Shown one piece after another: positions 38,001 through 47,120 of a stretch of DNA of 64,000 nucleotides (within the stretch, counting starts at the first letter, position 1; each line of letters starts with the position of its first letter). Under the pieces are notes generated by a model, which made no database searches, was not told the DNA's origin, and saw only the letters and a list, made by a program, of their open reading frames with translations. Location: assembly GCF_052324685.1 (NCBI RefSeq), contig NC_135211.1, forward strand, positions 12,650,913-12,714,912. Reading direction: 5' to 3'. This stretch comes from Brachyhypopomus gauderio. Its lineage: Eukaryota > Chordata > Actinopteri > Gymnotiformes > Hypopomidae. Made by a program: the position numbers and the translations under genes.

Positions 38001-40222
38001 AAAAGAAACATGTCCACAATTGTTTCTGCAGTATGAACACCGCACAGTGCATGTTGGGAGAACGTAGCGCGCTGCTAAGCTGTCCTGCTAATGTGCTAAC
38101 GTAGGAGCTAATGGACCGTCCTCTCCCCACAGACAACCTGGTGGAGGGGAAACGGAGGCGTCGGGGAAACGGTTCCGGACCAGGAACACCAACCCGTGGC
38201 GCCACCAACAGCCCGAGAACCCCGGGGAAACGAAAACTGTCGAGCTCTGTGGAGGAAGAGAAGACTCCTGCAAAGAGAGGACGGCGAGGGGGCGGGGCCA
38301 GAGTGGGTATGGACACCGCTGTCTGATTGGACGGATGTTCATGACGCAGTGCGTCACCAGGACATTTGAAGTGTTCCTGTTATTTGTGTTAATGGCTTCA
38401 TGATTGCATCCTTTAACTAGCCATTTCTTTTTAACATTTTACCATGAGTTAAGATCTATGAACTGATTTTTCTGGGCTTTTAAATGGTTTTTAATATCTG
38501 TTTTAAAATGTATTTGCATTTAAGGTTTACATATTTTTACTAACCCCCAATAAGTTGTGAAGTTCATATGATCTTGGCATTTTTAACAACTGTTTGATAT
38601 TGTACATCATGAATTGGTGATAAACAGAATTCAGAAATGATCCCTTTTTTTTGACTCTCAATGAGACACGGACCCCGTTTCTCTCGTTTGGACATTGGTA
38701 CGTCACTGAATGTTCACTGAATGAGTTCTGGGGGCACTGGGATAGACGGGTCACGTAGGCATCAGTGTGTACTCATCACTCACATGGTGATGGCTCCATT
38801 TAACCTGAACTCTTGCTATTCATTGCTAGTTCTTAAATTCAGAGTCTGGGTGTTGAGGTTGGCGTGACCCGCGTTGTCCTGTGTGCTCACTTCTGTGTCT
38901 GCAAACGCGTGTTCAGGCTCGCGAGGGGCCGCATGCAACACGTCTGGGAGCGGCGCGGAGCTGCCGGCCGACCCCAACGACCTCGTCCTGAGCCACGGAC
39001 CACTTCCTGAGAGCACCTCCCTCTTCATGGGCTTCGTTTTCATGCTCACTTACTCCTCCGAGCACGACCGGGAGGTCAACGAGACGACCTGCGACGGTGA
39101 GGAGGGGAGGGAGTCGTGACGTTGGGAAAGAACGTTGCTGGGCCAACGTGTTGATTGTTTGGAAAATATCACCAATCAGCACGTCATTTTTTATTTTGGG
39201 GGGGGGGGGGGGGGGGGTATTTGCATAATATCAGTCCTTTGTCTAAGATGTTTTCCTGACTTTTGTCATTAGAAGGTGTGCAGACAGCCCCGTACAACAA
39301 GCGGTACACAGAGAGACAGCTCGAGGCCGGAGGAGGAATGATCTTGCCTGAATTTAACGAAGAGCAGGTCAGACATCAATTATGGCTTCCACCCGCTTTA
39401 CTTAGTTCAGCAAAACCTTTACACGACGTTCAAGGTCTTGACTGAATTCCTGTTGGTTCAGTGTAAGGCAGCCTATCAGAGCCTCCTGATAGCGGACCAG
39501 CACTGCCGCACCAGGACCTACCTGCTGTGCGTGGCGGGCGGCGTTCCCTGCGTCTCGCAGGTCTGGGTGAGGGACTGCTGTCAGGAGAAGAAGCTGATGA
39601 ATTACCGTAACTACCTGCTCCCGTCTGGACTGGGGCCCGAGAAACGCATCATAGAATGGTAAACCCTTGCACTGCGAACACAGTACATTCTCATCCGTTT
39701 CAGTGCATTTGGTGAAACTTTTCTGTTCGACTTGATTTCATTTTTATATATTTTTTAATAAAGCTTGTTTTTCGTTATATACAGGCATGCACGTTGTAAC
39801 CCCTTCAAAGCGCTGAAGGTTCTGCTGTTTGCGGAAAACCGTGTGGACCTGTGGTCTGCTCTGCTCACCATGTGTGGAGCAGCAAAGGTCCATCAGCATA
39901 AAACTAATGGGAACGGTTCAGGTAGGCACGCCTTTGTACGTTTCCCGAGCATCGAAATCTCAAACGGAAACCGTAGTGTCTTTTAAAGGTGTTGTAAAAC
40001 TGTACCGAACTGAGCCGTCTTCTGCGTGGCTTTGCAGACGTGCCGGCCGAGAGGTTCGACGTGGTGGTGTCCGCCCAACCGTGCTCCCCGGACCTGCTGA
40101 AGTGGGCCGCCGCGGCCGACACGCCCGTGGTGTCTCTGGAGTGGCTGGTTCAGAGCGTCATCTGCGGAGAGCGCCTGGCCTACGCGGCCCAGCCCGAATA
40201 CCGGCCCGACAACTCGGCCTGA
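29117..40222 (+). CDS. tp53bp1: Tumour protein p53-binding protein 1 (53BP1), 28 coding exons
   Basis: Coding exons: 29117-29296, 29379-29460, 29546-29627, 29713-29774, 29974-30117, 30200-30254, 30339-30487, 30681-30804, 30921-31015, 31095-31288, 31419-32625, 32737-32853, 32972-33172, 33339-33405, 34389-34472, 35119-35434, 35531-35575, 35722-35871, 36078-36298, 36754-36903, 37088-37449, 37614-37805, 38133-38306, 38917-39096, 39273-39367, 39462-39658, 39785-39921, 40038-40222. All phases agree: 5247 nt, 1748 aa (human 1972). 53BP1 is a chromatin reader that promotes non-homologous end joining. Seen in order: N-terminus MDPGGSDLES with the SQ site EDSQPDS; an SQ/TQ-rich arm; the oligomerisation/focus-forming segment (VTRIITDVYYEDG); an Arg/Gly motif (PRGYARRGRPPSR); tandem Tudor domain (about 1293-1410); the ubiquitin-dependent recruitment motif after it (DISLDNLVEGKR); a bipartite NLS (GKRKLSS...KRGRR); tandem BRCT domains from about 1485 to the end. 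The arm is shorter than in human. One Tudor cage residue is changed (see findings). Confidence 0.96.
35030..35084. repeat. (GT)n microsatellite
   Basis: About 27 GT dinucleotides in the tp53bp1 intron, ending 34 bp before the acceptor of exon 16. The length could affect splicing efficiency, but nothing in the sequence proves that. Confidence 0.95.
39198..39217. repeat. Poly-G run
   Basis: About 20 G bases in the short tp53bp1 intron between exons 24 and 25. Such runs are prone to length errors in sequencing. Confidence 0.9.
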
Positions 40223-40324
40223 ACCGCCTCCGTTGGGCCGGGCTCTTCTGTCTTTTAAATGTTCTGCTGTTTTAGTGCATGCCTGCCTTTTACTGTACAT
40301 AGTTTTAAGCTGTTTTTATGAAGT

Positions 40325-40330
40325 ATTAAA
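40325..40330 (+). terminator. tp53bp1 poly(A) signal (ATTAAA)
   Basis: ATTAAA about 100 nt after the tp53bp1 stop codon, the first canonical-like hexamer downstream. It implies a very short 3' UTR. Confidence 0.6.
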
Positions 40331-40357
40331 CTGTGCGTTTCTTTTCTTTCGTCGGGT

Positions 40358-40363
40358 TTTATT
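40358..40363 (-). terminator. tubgcp4 poly(A) signal (AATAAA)
   Basis: AATAAA on the minus strand (TTTATT on plus), about 320 nt past the tubgcp4 stop. It lies only about 30 bp from the oppositely oriented tp53bp1 signal, so the two 3' ends abut or overlap. Confidence 0.55.
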
Positions 40364-40455
40364 TCGAGCAACAGTAACATGTTCAGCAAAGCAGTATCTA
40401 CATGACAAGAAACAACAAGAAACATTTAAATCACTGGAGACAAGCCAGCGTATAT

Positions 40456-40480
40456 ACACAACGTCTGCACCAACACGAGC

Positions 40481-40543
<63 letters not shown>

Positions 40544-40564
40544 ACGTCTGCACCAACACGAGCG

Positions 40565-40599
<35 letters not shown>

Positions 40600-40620
40600 C
40601 ATCTGCACCAACACGAGCGT
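40456..40620. repeat. Compound repeat: CGTCTGCACCAACACGAGCG units with (TA)n/(CA)n
   Basis: Three copies of a block close to CGTCTGCACCAACACGAGCG (the last reads CATCTGCACC) are separated by TA and CA dinucleotide runs of different length. The array lies between the tubgcp4 stop codon and its poly(A) signal, so it is probably part of that 3' UTR. Confidence 0.9.
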
Positions 40621-40684
40621 GTCCCGTTGAGGTTGCACCTTGCATTCCTCCTGTGCGCTTGGAGGCTCCGCCCACATCCATGTC

Positions 40685-43600
40685 TCAGAGGCCAAAGCTG
40701 CATGGGAGGAGGGGGGAAAGCAAACGTGGGTGTGAACCTTTTTGCAGTTGTCAGCAAGCTGAATGACCCTGCGGCCTCTGCATCCCCGCACGTACCTGCC
40801 CAGGGTGCCGCCCGAGTGGGTGTAGTACTTGTTGTAGTCTAATCGCAGCAGCAGCTGTGCCAGGTCCGAGTTGATCTGGTGGTTTCGCACGCTGGACAGG
40901 ATCTTAAACAGGAGGAAGGACTGGCGGCTGAACCCCTGCCAGGTAAACAAAGCGCAGCGTCGTTTGTAAGACCAAGACGGAGGCGACGCAGACTGACCGA
41001 CTGCAGTTGGAGGAGAACTGCAACTCTGTGTGCAGAGGGCAAGATGAGTTTGTATGGCTTACCTTCACCATGATGTCCAGCTGGGCTGCTCCTCTCTCGT
41101 CCAGTGGAGCTAGGTTCTGGCTCACCAGGGAGCAGAAGTTGTGACAGAGATCGAGAATCTCGTTCAAGCAGTGGAACACCTAAAAAACAAAAAAGGTCAA
41201 AGTTGGAAGGCTTGTGGATGAAGGTAAATCTGCAATGAGAGACCAGGTCGGAGTCACTTACTGGCTTGAGAAGGATAAAGGACTGGGCTAAGAGATTACT
41301 GAGGAAGTGGTCATGAGCTAGTCGTATGCTCTCAAAGTCCCGGGTGGAGTTGATCTGCTGCAGGAGCTGGGAGAACTGGGACTCCAACACATCCACCTGA
41401 TGGAGGAATTGCAGGTCACCAGGTGAGCGCCCGTTCCCATTACAATGCGCGCGCCTTTGAAGAGCACCTTTAACGAGGGTTCAGGGTACCTGCAGGTAAT
41501 ACTGCAGGTTGTCTACCAGGAAGGCCATATGGTTGCGCAGTCTCCATTTGACCGCATCGGTTTTGTTGGACTTCAAGTGTTTGCGCTGCATCTGCAGGGC
41601 CCAGCAGTGCTGCAGCTCCGACTGAACCCGCCGCACGCTCAGCAGGTACCGGAACACCACGTTGTACCTGGAGAGGAACCGGAAAGGCACGGTCACATTC
41701 ACGGGGACCCTGAATGCACCTTTAAAATCCCGCGCACTTCAAAACGGCAGTCCTGCCCAGCGGATCAGGGGTGCTCGGCTCCGACTGGAGACGTTCCGGG
41801 CCGTGTTTTGGTTCTAATCCTAATGTAAAATTGATCTAGCAGACCCAGAAGTCGAGGTCTAAAGTGGCGTGTGAATATCACAGTTGGCAGTCGTGACGGT
41901 TCCACGGATCTCCTGGACCGGAGCTGGGCTCCCCTGCCTGCGTGTCTGCGTTCTTCTTACTTCTCCAGGACCGCAGGAGTGAAGAGGATGTGCAGGGGCC
42001 ACTGCACCTTGTAGGCGAGTCCCAGTGCCGCCCAGCCTGTGGGCGGGGCCTCGCGAGGGGAGGAGTCCTGCGGAGGCGTGGTGCCTTCACGACTCCCGGA
42101 AGCCTCTGGAAGCACAAATGTGTCATCGGCACTGGGGCTGGCAGAAGATATACGTAAAAAACTGACCCTGGCTCCCGTAAACGCGTATGAGATTACCTCC
42201 ATTCATGACTCCAGTGCTGACATGACGTGTTGTTTTCTGTTGTTTTAAGTGACACAAGTGCTGACAGAGTAGGCTACCACAGTCAGAAATCTCCAAGTGA
42301 TTGAGAATGAGAATACTGATAATCACCAGCAAGTGGCGCTGTGCACCTTTCTTTTGATATGTGTGACAGAAGCATCAGGCGTTATACTGGGGCCGTGTCT
42401 CTTTTTGGCTCGTGCTCATGACTCATGTAAACACAGGTTCTACCGAGTCATTTACTAACGAGCTTCTCTTAACATCTGCAACGGATATGTGAAACGGCTT
42501 GTCCGACATCGATACCATTCGGTGCTGTGCTGTCGATGCAGATAATGAGCTGAAGTAGTCTGGATTCGGCAGCTAATACCTTTGACGTCTTTCCCTTGGT
42601 GATCGATGGTGAGATGCAACAAGGGTAACAGGTTGTCGTCGTCAAGCAGAACTTTGTGAGCAGCTTGCTGAAAAGCCACGTTGACGTCTGACGAAACAAA
42701 AAGGATCTGTGAGTTGTGCAGTGACTGCAAGTGTATTAGGACGAGATTTTTGTCGTCGACAATGATGAATACCATGTTCTGTCACCGCTGATGGGGGAGT
42801 CTTAAGCATGTGTTGAGCAAGGTCAATAAAGGCTTGGTACAGTTCCCCACGCCCCAGCAAGTAGAAATCCTTTATAATCTACAGGGGGGGGAAAAAGGAT
42901 TAATAACTATAAAGTGTTTATAGTTATGCTTCTGATCCATCCAAACGTTTACCTTAAGCTGTCCCAGAAGGTCCGACTCCTCAACCATCAAGGTCCAAAG
43001 ATGCTAGGAGGGAATAACAGAAGTGCGTCAGGGCACTGAAAGGTGATGGATTTTATTCGAGCACATAAAACCTCATAGCCAACCTCGGCGACTGTGCTTC
43101 GAATGCCATCTATCACGTTCTCAAAGTCCACGAGGCTGAAAAGCGGCTGCTGTTTGAGTCTGTGGAGCTCTGCTGCAAACGTGTCCTCTTGGTGTTTCAG
43201 TATGGAACCTGTGTTAGGGGACACGGCAGACAGAGACCGATATTCAAGATTCGCGGACATGTCAAAAATTGTAGCCAACTGCACTTTGCTTGCAAATTAC
43301 ACGTTACCTGCTCTAGACGGACTGTGGTTGTGGTTCTCAAACATTTGCACCGACTCGCCAACAAAGAGGATTTTTTCAGCCACTCGGACAGGAATGTACG
43401 AGGGGAGCGTCTCCACACGCAAGGAGAACTGCTGTAGGGAGGGAGCCAACATGTTCTCCTCCTCAATCAGCCTCTGCAGAGGGAGGCAGAGAATTCACTA
43501 ATGAGCTCTCGTTAGGGTCATTTTCACCAACGTGACACTCCGCCCCTCACCAGGTCCTGCAATTCTCTCAGCTGTTTCCCGCTCAGGCCCCCGATGCCCA

Positions 43601-45260
43601 GGTCCTCGTCCTCCTCGTCCTGTGCGGCTGTGGCTCCTCCCACGCTGGGGCCCTGCCTCACGAAGAACTCCTCGCTCTGGTCCAGGAGGAGGCCGTGCAG
43701 CATCCAGGCCGCCAGCTGCTTGTACATGACCCCGTGACACACTGCTAGGATCCTGTTTGAGGACAACACCCCTTACTACTGGATCAGCAGTGCTCAGCTG
43801 CCTCACCATGTAGCCGACTCTCTCATGAACAATCTTTCACTGAAATCACTGAAGCAGCACTTAATACAAAACGTATTAAACACAATTAACTGAGAATACT
43901 GAGTGCAAAGAGGTGCGTCAGTGTTAAAAGAAAAATGAAGCACTTAAAAGAATCTTATTTATAACAAATTCAAATATTAGAAACTACTTACATGTGATAT
44001 CAAACGTCCTATAAATACATGCAGTACCCTTTGACAAACCCCTACATTACTGATATTTCAGATATCAGGAGGTGGGTATTAGTGTTGCAGTATGATACTT
44101 GCCGAATGCTGAATCATATCTGAACTTACTTTTCTAAGGCCATCCGTACAGGTGGCAGTCCACCACAGCTGTGCTTGTAAACAGTCTCCAGAATTTGGCA
44201 GCCATGAATCTGATAAAAAAAATATACAAACAACTTTGTTTAATGTTCTTTTGTTTTTCTAATTAATTGCCAAGCTGCAAGAACCACGAACCCACAAAGC
44301 TAACTTGCCTTTTGAGATTTGATGGTCTCCACAACAACCATCACAGATGGGAAGAGTAACTGAAACTGATCAACAGGGAAAACAATGAAACAGCCATTAG
44401 CCACAATTACTCAGGACAGCATATCCAAACGGTTATTCCTTAATGTAATGTCCACTACCTGCTCCAGTTTGTAATTTACATGGGAAATGGAGAGATGTGG
44501 ATCACCGAGAAACTGAAAAAGAAATTTCAAGAGATTGAACACCAGTCTTGGATGAAACAACCCTGCCAAGATGACTCATAAATCAAATGAGAAACCTCTT
44601 GTTCGAGGTCCAGTAAGGCTTGTCGGTATGGTTGTAACATTGAATGCAGGCCGGTGCAGAATGCCCGCAGGTATATCCCATGAAGTCCAGTTTGGCTTGG
44701 CTGGCTCGAATAGTGCTCCTGAGTGAGAATACAAACAAAACCCACAAACGACCTGTAGAAGATGTTCCCGACAGGTAGGACACCACGTAATGACATGTAC
44801 GTGTTCATTTAGAACAACACGTACCTGCTGGTGCACATGACCCGTGTGTTGCTCTATGAACTCGGTGAACCGCACGTAGTCGCTGCCCATCTTGCACAGC
44901 CGATTGAGGACGCTGGTTTCACTGGGATGTAGAAACGGCAGGTCCTGTGATACCTGCACAAGACATCACTCATCATAGACATCATAAAGACATCATAAAG
45001 TTATATAAAATTTATATAAAAGCATTATTTTCATCACATACAAAACAACATGCACTACAAATGCAACATTTAGGCCAAAATGAATAGTTTCTATAGCTAA
45101 CTAATAACTAACAAACTCAAGCGTTTATTTTTTGAGGTTTAAGGTGTAAATGCACAGTAACTAATGGAGCTATCTAACGTACCTGCAAGCCATTTCGTTT
45201 ATTCCATGTAAATATTGTACCGGGATATCCACTTAAAGCAAGCAGCAGCTCGTGAATCAT
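40685..45260 (-). CDS. tubgcp4: Gamma-tubulin complex component 4, 18 coding exons, one apparent frameshift
   Basis: Exons in transcript order: 45260-45183, 44953-44825, 44718-44596, 44512-44459, 44365-44309, 44210-44130, 43752-43551, 43473-43308, 43208-43084, 43003-42953, 42878-42773, 42687-42580, 42105-41961, 41667-41490, 41396-41262, 41179-41063, 40935-40796, 40697-40685. GCP4 is a subunit of the gamma-tubulin ring complex that nucleates microtubules. Seen: MIHELLLALSGYPGTIF start, GRIP1-type N-terminal half (GIYLRAFCTGL, CHGVMYKQL, LHGLLLDQ), GRIP2-type C-terminal half (YNVVFRYLLSVRRVQ, LRNHMAFLVDNLQYYLQ, RLDYNKYY). The last exon has only 13 coding nt and ends SFGL. The total is 2008 nt, one more than the 2007 that gives 668 aa (human 667). 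The extra base is in exon 6 near 44158-44162. Intron 5 has a GC donor. Both are described in findings. Confidence 0.93.
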
Positions 45261-45914
45261 CGTCACAACAATCTTTAGTATTTTATTCAATGAACATTTC
45301 TATTTGGACACAATCTAACATCTGAAACAGTAATACTGGGTAACTAAGTTGCTAGTTAGCTTAGCGTAAACGCCGCCAAATTGGCAGTCGCGCCTTGATG
45401 ACGACCGGACGCCGAACCCGGAAGCGTCGCTAGGGTGACGTCCATGGTGTTAGCTGGTTATGTGGAGTGGACGAAGAGGAGCCCTTTAAAGGTTTACACT
45501 TTAATGTGTTGAGTTTCTCGACCTATATCTGCACTCTATATCTACTGTTACAATTACATTGCATTTGTTGAACATTTTTAGTTTAAAACCAACCGAAGTT
45601 AAATCCGTTACGTCAACTTGCTAGCCAGCTAGTTAGCTGTTTTGCTAGCTAGCTAACACTGAGTTCTAACACGATACTGGTAAATTATAATGGAGCCTAA
45701 ATATGTGACATTAGTTACTGTATCATCTAGTGTTGATTAGATATGGTGTTGTATATCTAATCAACAACTAGCTAGTGTACTGACACACTCACTTTCTTGT
45801 AAGCTCTCATAAAGGTCATATGCTATAATCTATAAAATCAGTGACTACACTGAAAATACACATGTACGCATACAATAGATGGTCTCAACTTTTTTGTACT
45901 GTTTTATTTTAGTG
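45261..45914. promoter_or_regulatory. Bidirectional promoter region tubgcp4 / cdkn2aip
   Basis: These 654 bp separate two start codons pointing away from each other. A GC-richer core carries an ETS/GABPA-like site (CCCGGAAG, 45417-45424) and a CRE-like TGACGTCC (45436-45443). No TATA box is evident, as is usual for housekeeping pairs. A pyrimidine-rich acceptor (TTTTATTTTAG) ends 2 nt before the cdkn2aip ATG, so cdkn2aip probably has a non-coding first exon in this region, its donor not identified. Confidence 0.6.
45417..45443. promoter_or_regulatory. ETS-like and CRE-like sites
   Basis: CCCGGAAG at 45417-45424 followed 12 bp later by TGACGTCC at 45436-45443. This is the densest motif cluster in the tubgcp4/cdkn2aip gap and a likely core for both promoters. 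Motif match only. Confidence 0.45.
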
Positions 45915-47120
45915 ATGGCGGAGGAGAGTGGAAGCGACGTTGTCTCCGAGTTCCTTACTCAAAACCCCCACTTGGCACCATGGGTGGAGTCTCTAAAAGA
46001 CTACTGTGAGCCAAATAAACACTGGCACGCCAGACGAGAGTTTGTTCTGCGTAACATGGAGGTCTTTCCTACCATCCATCCAGGGTCGCAGACTCCTAGT
46101 CTGGATAGACTCCTTTCTCTGTCCAAGGTTTGGTCCAACCACGTTTTCTTTGGCTGTCGGTAAGTGCTTTATGTACATGTATGCTACCTTCAGTGTACAT
46201 GGTTTTTTTGTTGTTGTTTGTTTTTGTTTTGTTTTGTTTTTTTTTTTTTACAGTCAGCAGTGGACTGAGCCAAGATATGTCTTTTTGTAGATATCCTCAA
46301 CCTGTTATGGACAAAGTGAAGGAGATGGCAGAAGGAATCACTGTAAATGATGCCCCCGTTCGAAAGACACGAGATGAGATCTTGGGAAAAGGGAAGAGGC
46401 CTTCTACTTCAGGTTAGTAAGGACATTTTATGATGGCAACAGATACTGGAAAATTCTTTAACATTATTACAATTATTACAACATTTCCAGCAACTGATTA
46501 CATGTTCTGACCTTTTAACTCCCTTTTAAATATTACTCACAGGTACGGGCAGCGAGAGTTTGGCTAAGAAAAGCAAAACTAGCTATAACGATTCCGACAG
46601 TAAGGGTGGAGAACGCACCAGCACACATCCGGCTGCTGCCTGTGTCAAATCGGGCCCCCCGGCAGGAGCTCCTGCAGAGCACCAGCCCTTTTTCAACCGC
46701 CTTTACAAAGCAGTGGCCTGGAAGCTGGTGCCCGCGGGGGGGTTTGGACCCAACCTGGATCACTTTGAGATCCTACGTGCCTGCGTGGAGTCCTGCAAGG
46801 CCAGCCTCACCTGTGTGTTCGTACCACTCAAAGACATCCCTGACCTGCCCGCCGGCTGCGCCCAGAGGGAGGGCCAGGTCTGCGAACTGCGCTGCCACGC
46901 CGTGTACATGGGCACGGGCTACGGTCGGGACGAATGCGCTGCGCGGGCCATGGCCTCGAAGGAGGCCCTCAAAATTTTCCAGGGAAGGAAGGTGACGGTG
47001 AAGTTCTGCCGTCGAAGGTTTCAGGGACAAGACGTGGAGGACTTGGTGCTGTTGGATGAACAACCCAGAAGCTCCATTTTGCCCCCTGCTTTAAGCTATC
47101 CCTTTCAGGCAGACCAGTAA
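45915..47120 (+). CDS. cdkn2aip: CDKN2A-interacting protein (CARF), 3 coding exons
   Basis: Coding exons 45915-46159, 46291-46412 and 46543-47120, phases consistent, 945 nt, 314 aa. The protein binds XRN2 and, in mammals, ARF/p53/MDM2 and regulates the DNA-damage response in the nucleus. Seen: an N-terminal XTBD (XRN2-binding) domain at residues about 10-100 (VSEFLTQNPHLAPWVESLK, KHWHARREFVLRN, WSNHVFFGCRYPQPVMDK, MAEGITVNDAP). The C-terminal double-stranded-RNA-binding-like domain starts near residue 165 (FFNRLYKAVAWKLV, CELRCHAVYMGTGYG, DLVLLDEQPRSSILPPAL). The Ser-rich linker that makes human CDKN2AIP 580 aa long is reduced to about 35 residues. CDKN2AIPNL has only the XTBD, so the C-terminal domain decides the call. 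NKRF, another XTBD protein, is less similar. Confidence 0.93.

Noticed and set aside
40233..40950. ORFs running through the TA/CA repeats near the tubgcp4 end, including an apparent C-terminal extension of tubgcp4
   Set aside because: A donor at 40796 and an acceptor before 40697 give the conserved short ending SFGL, so the read-through is intron.
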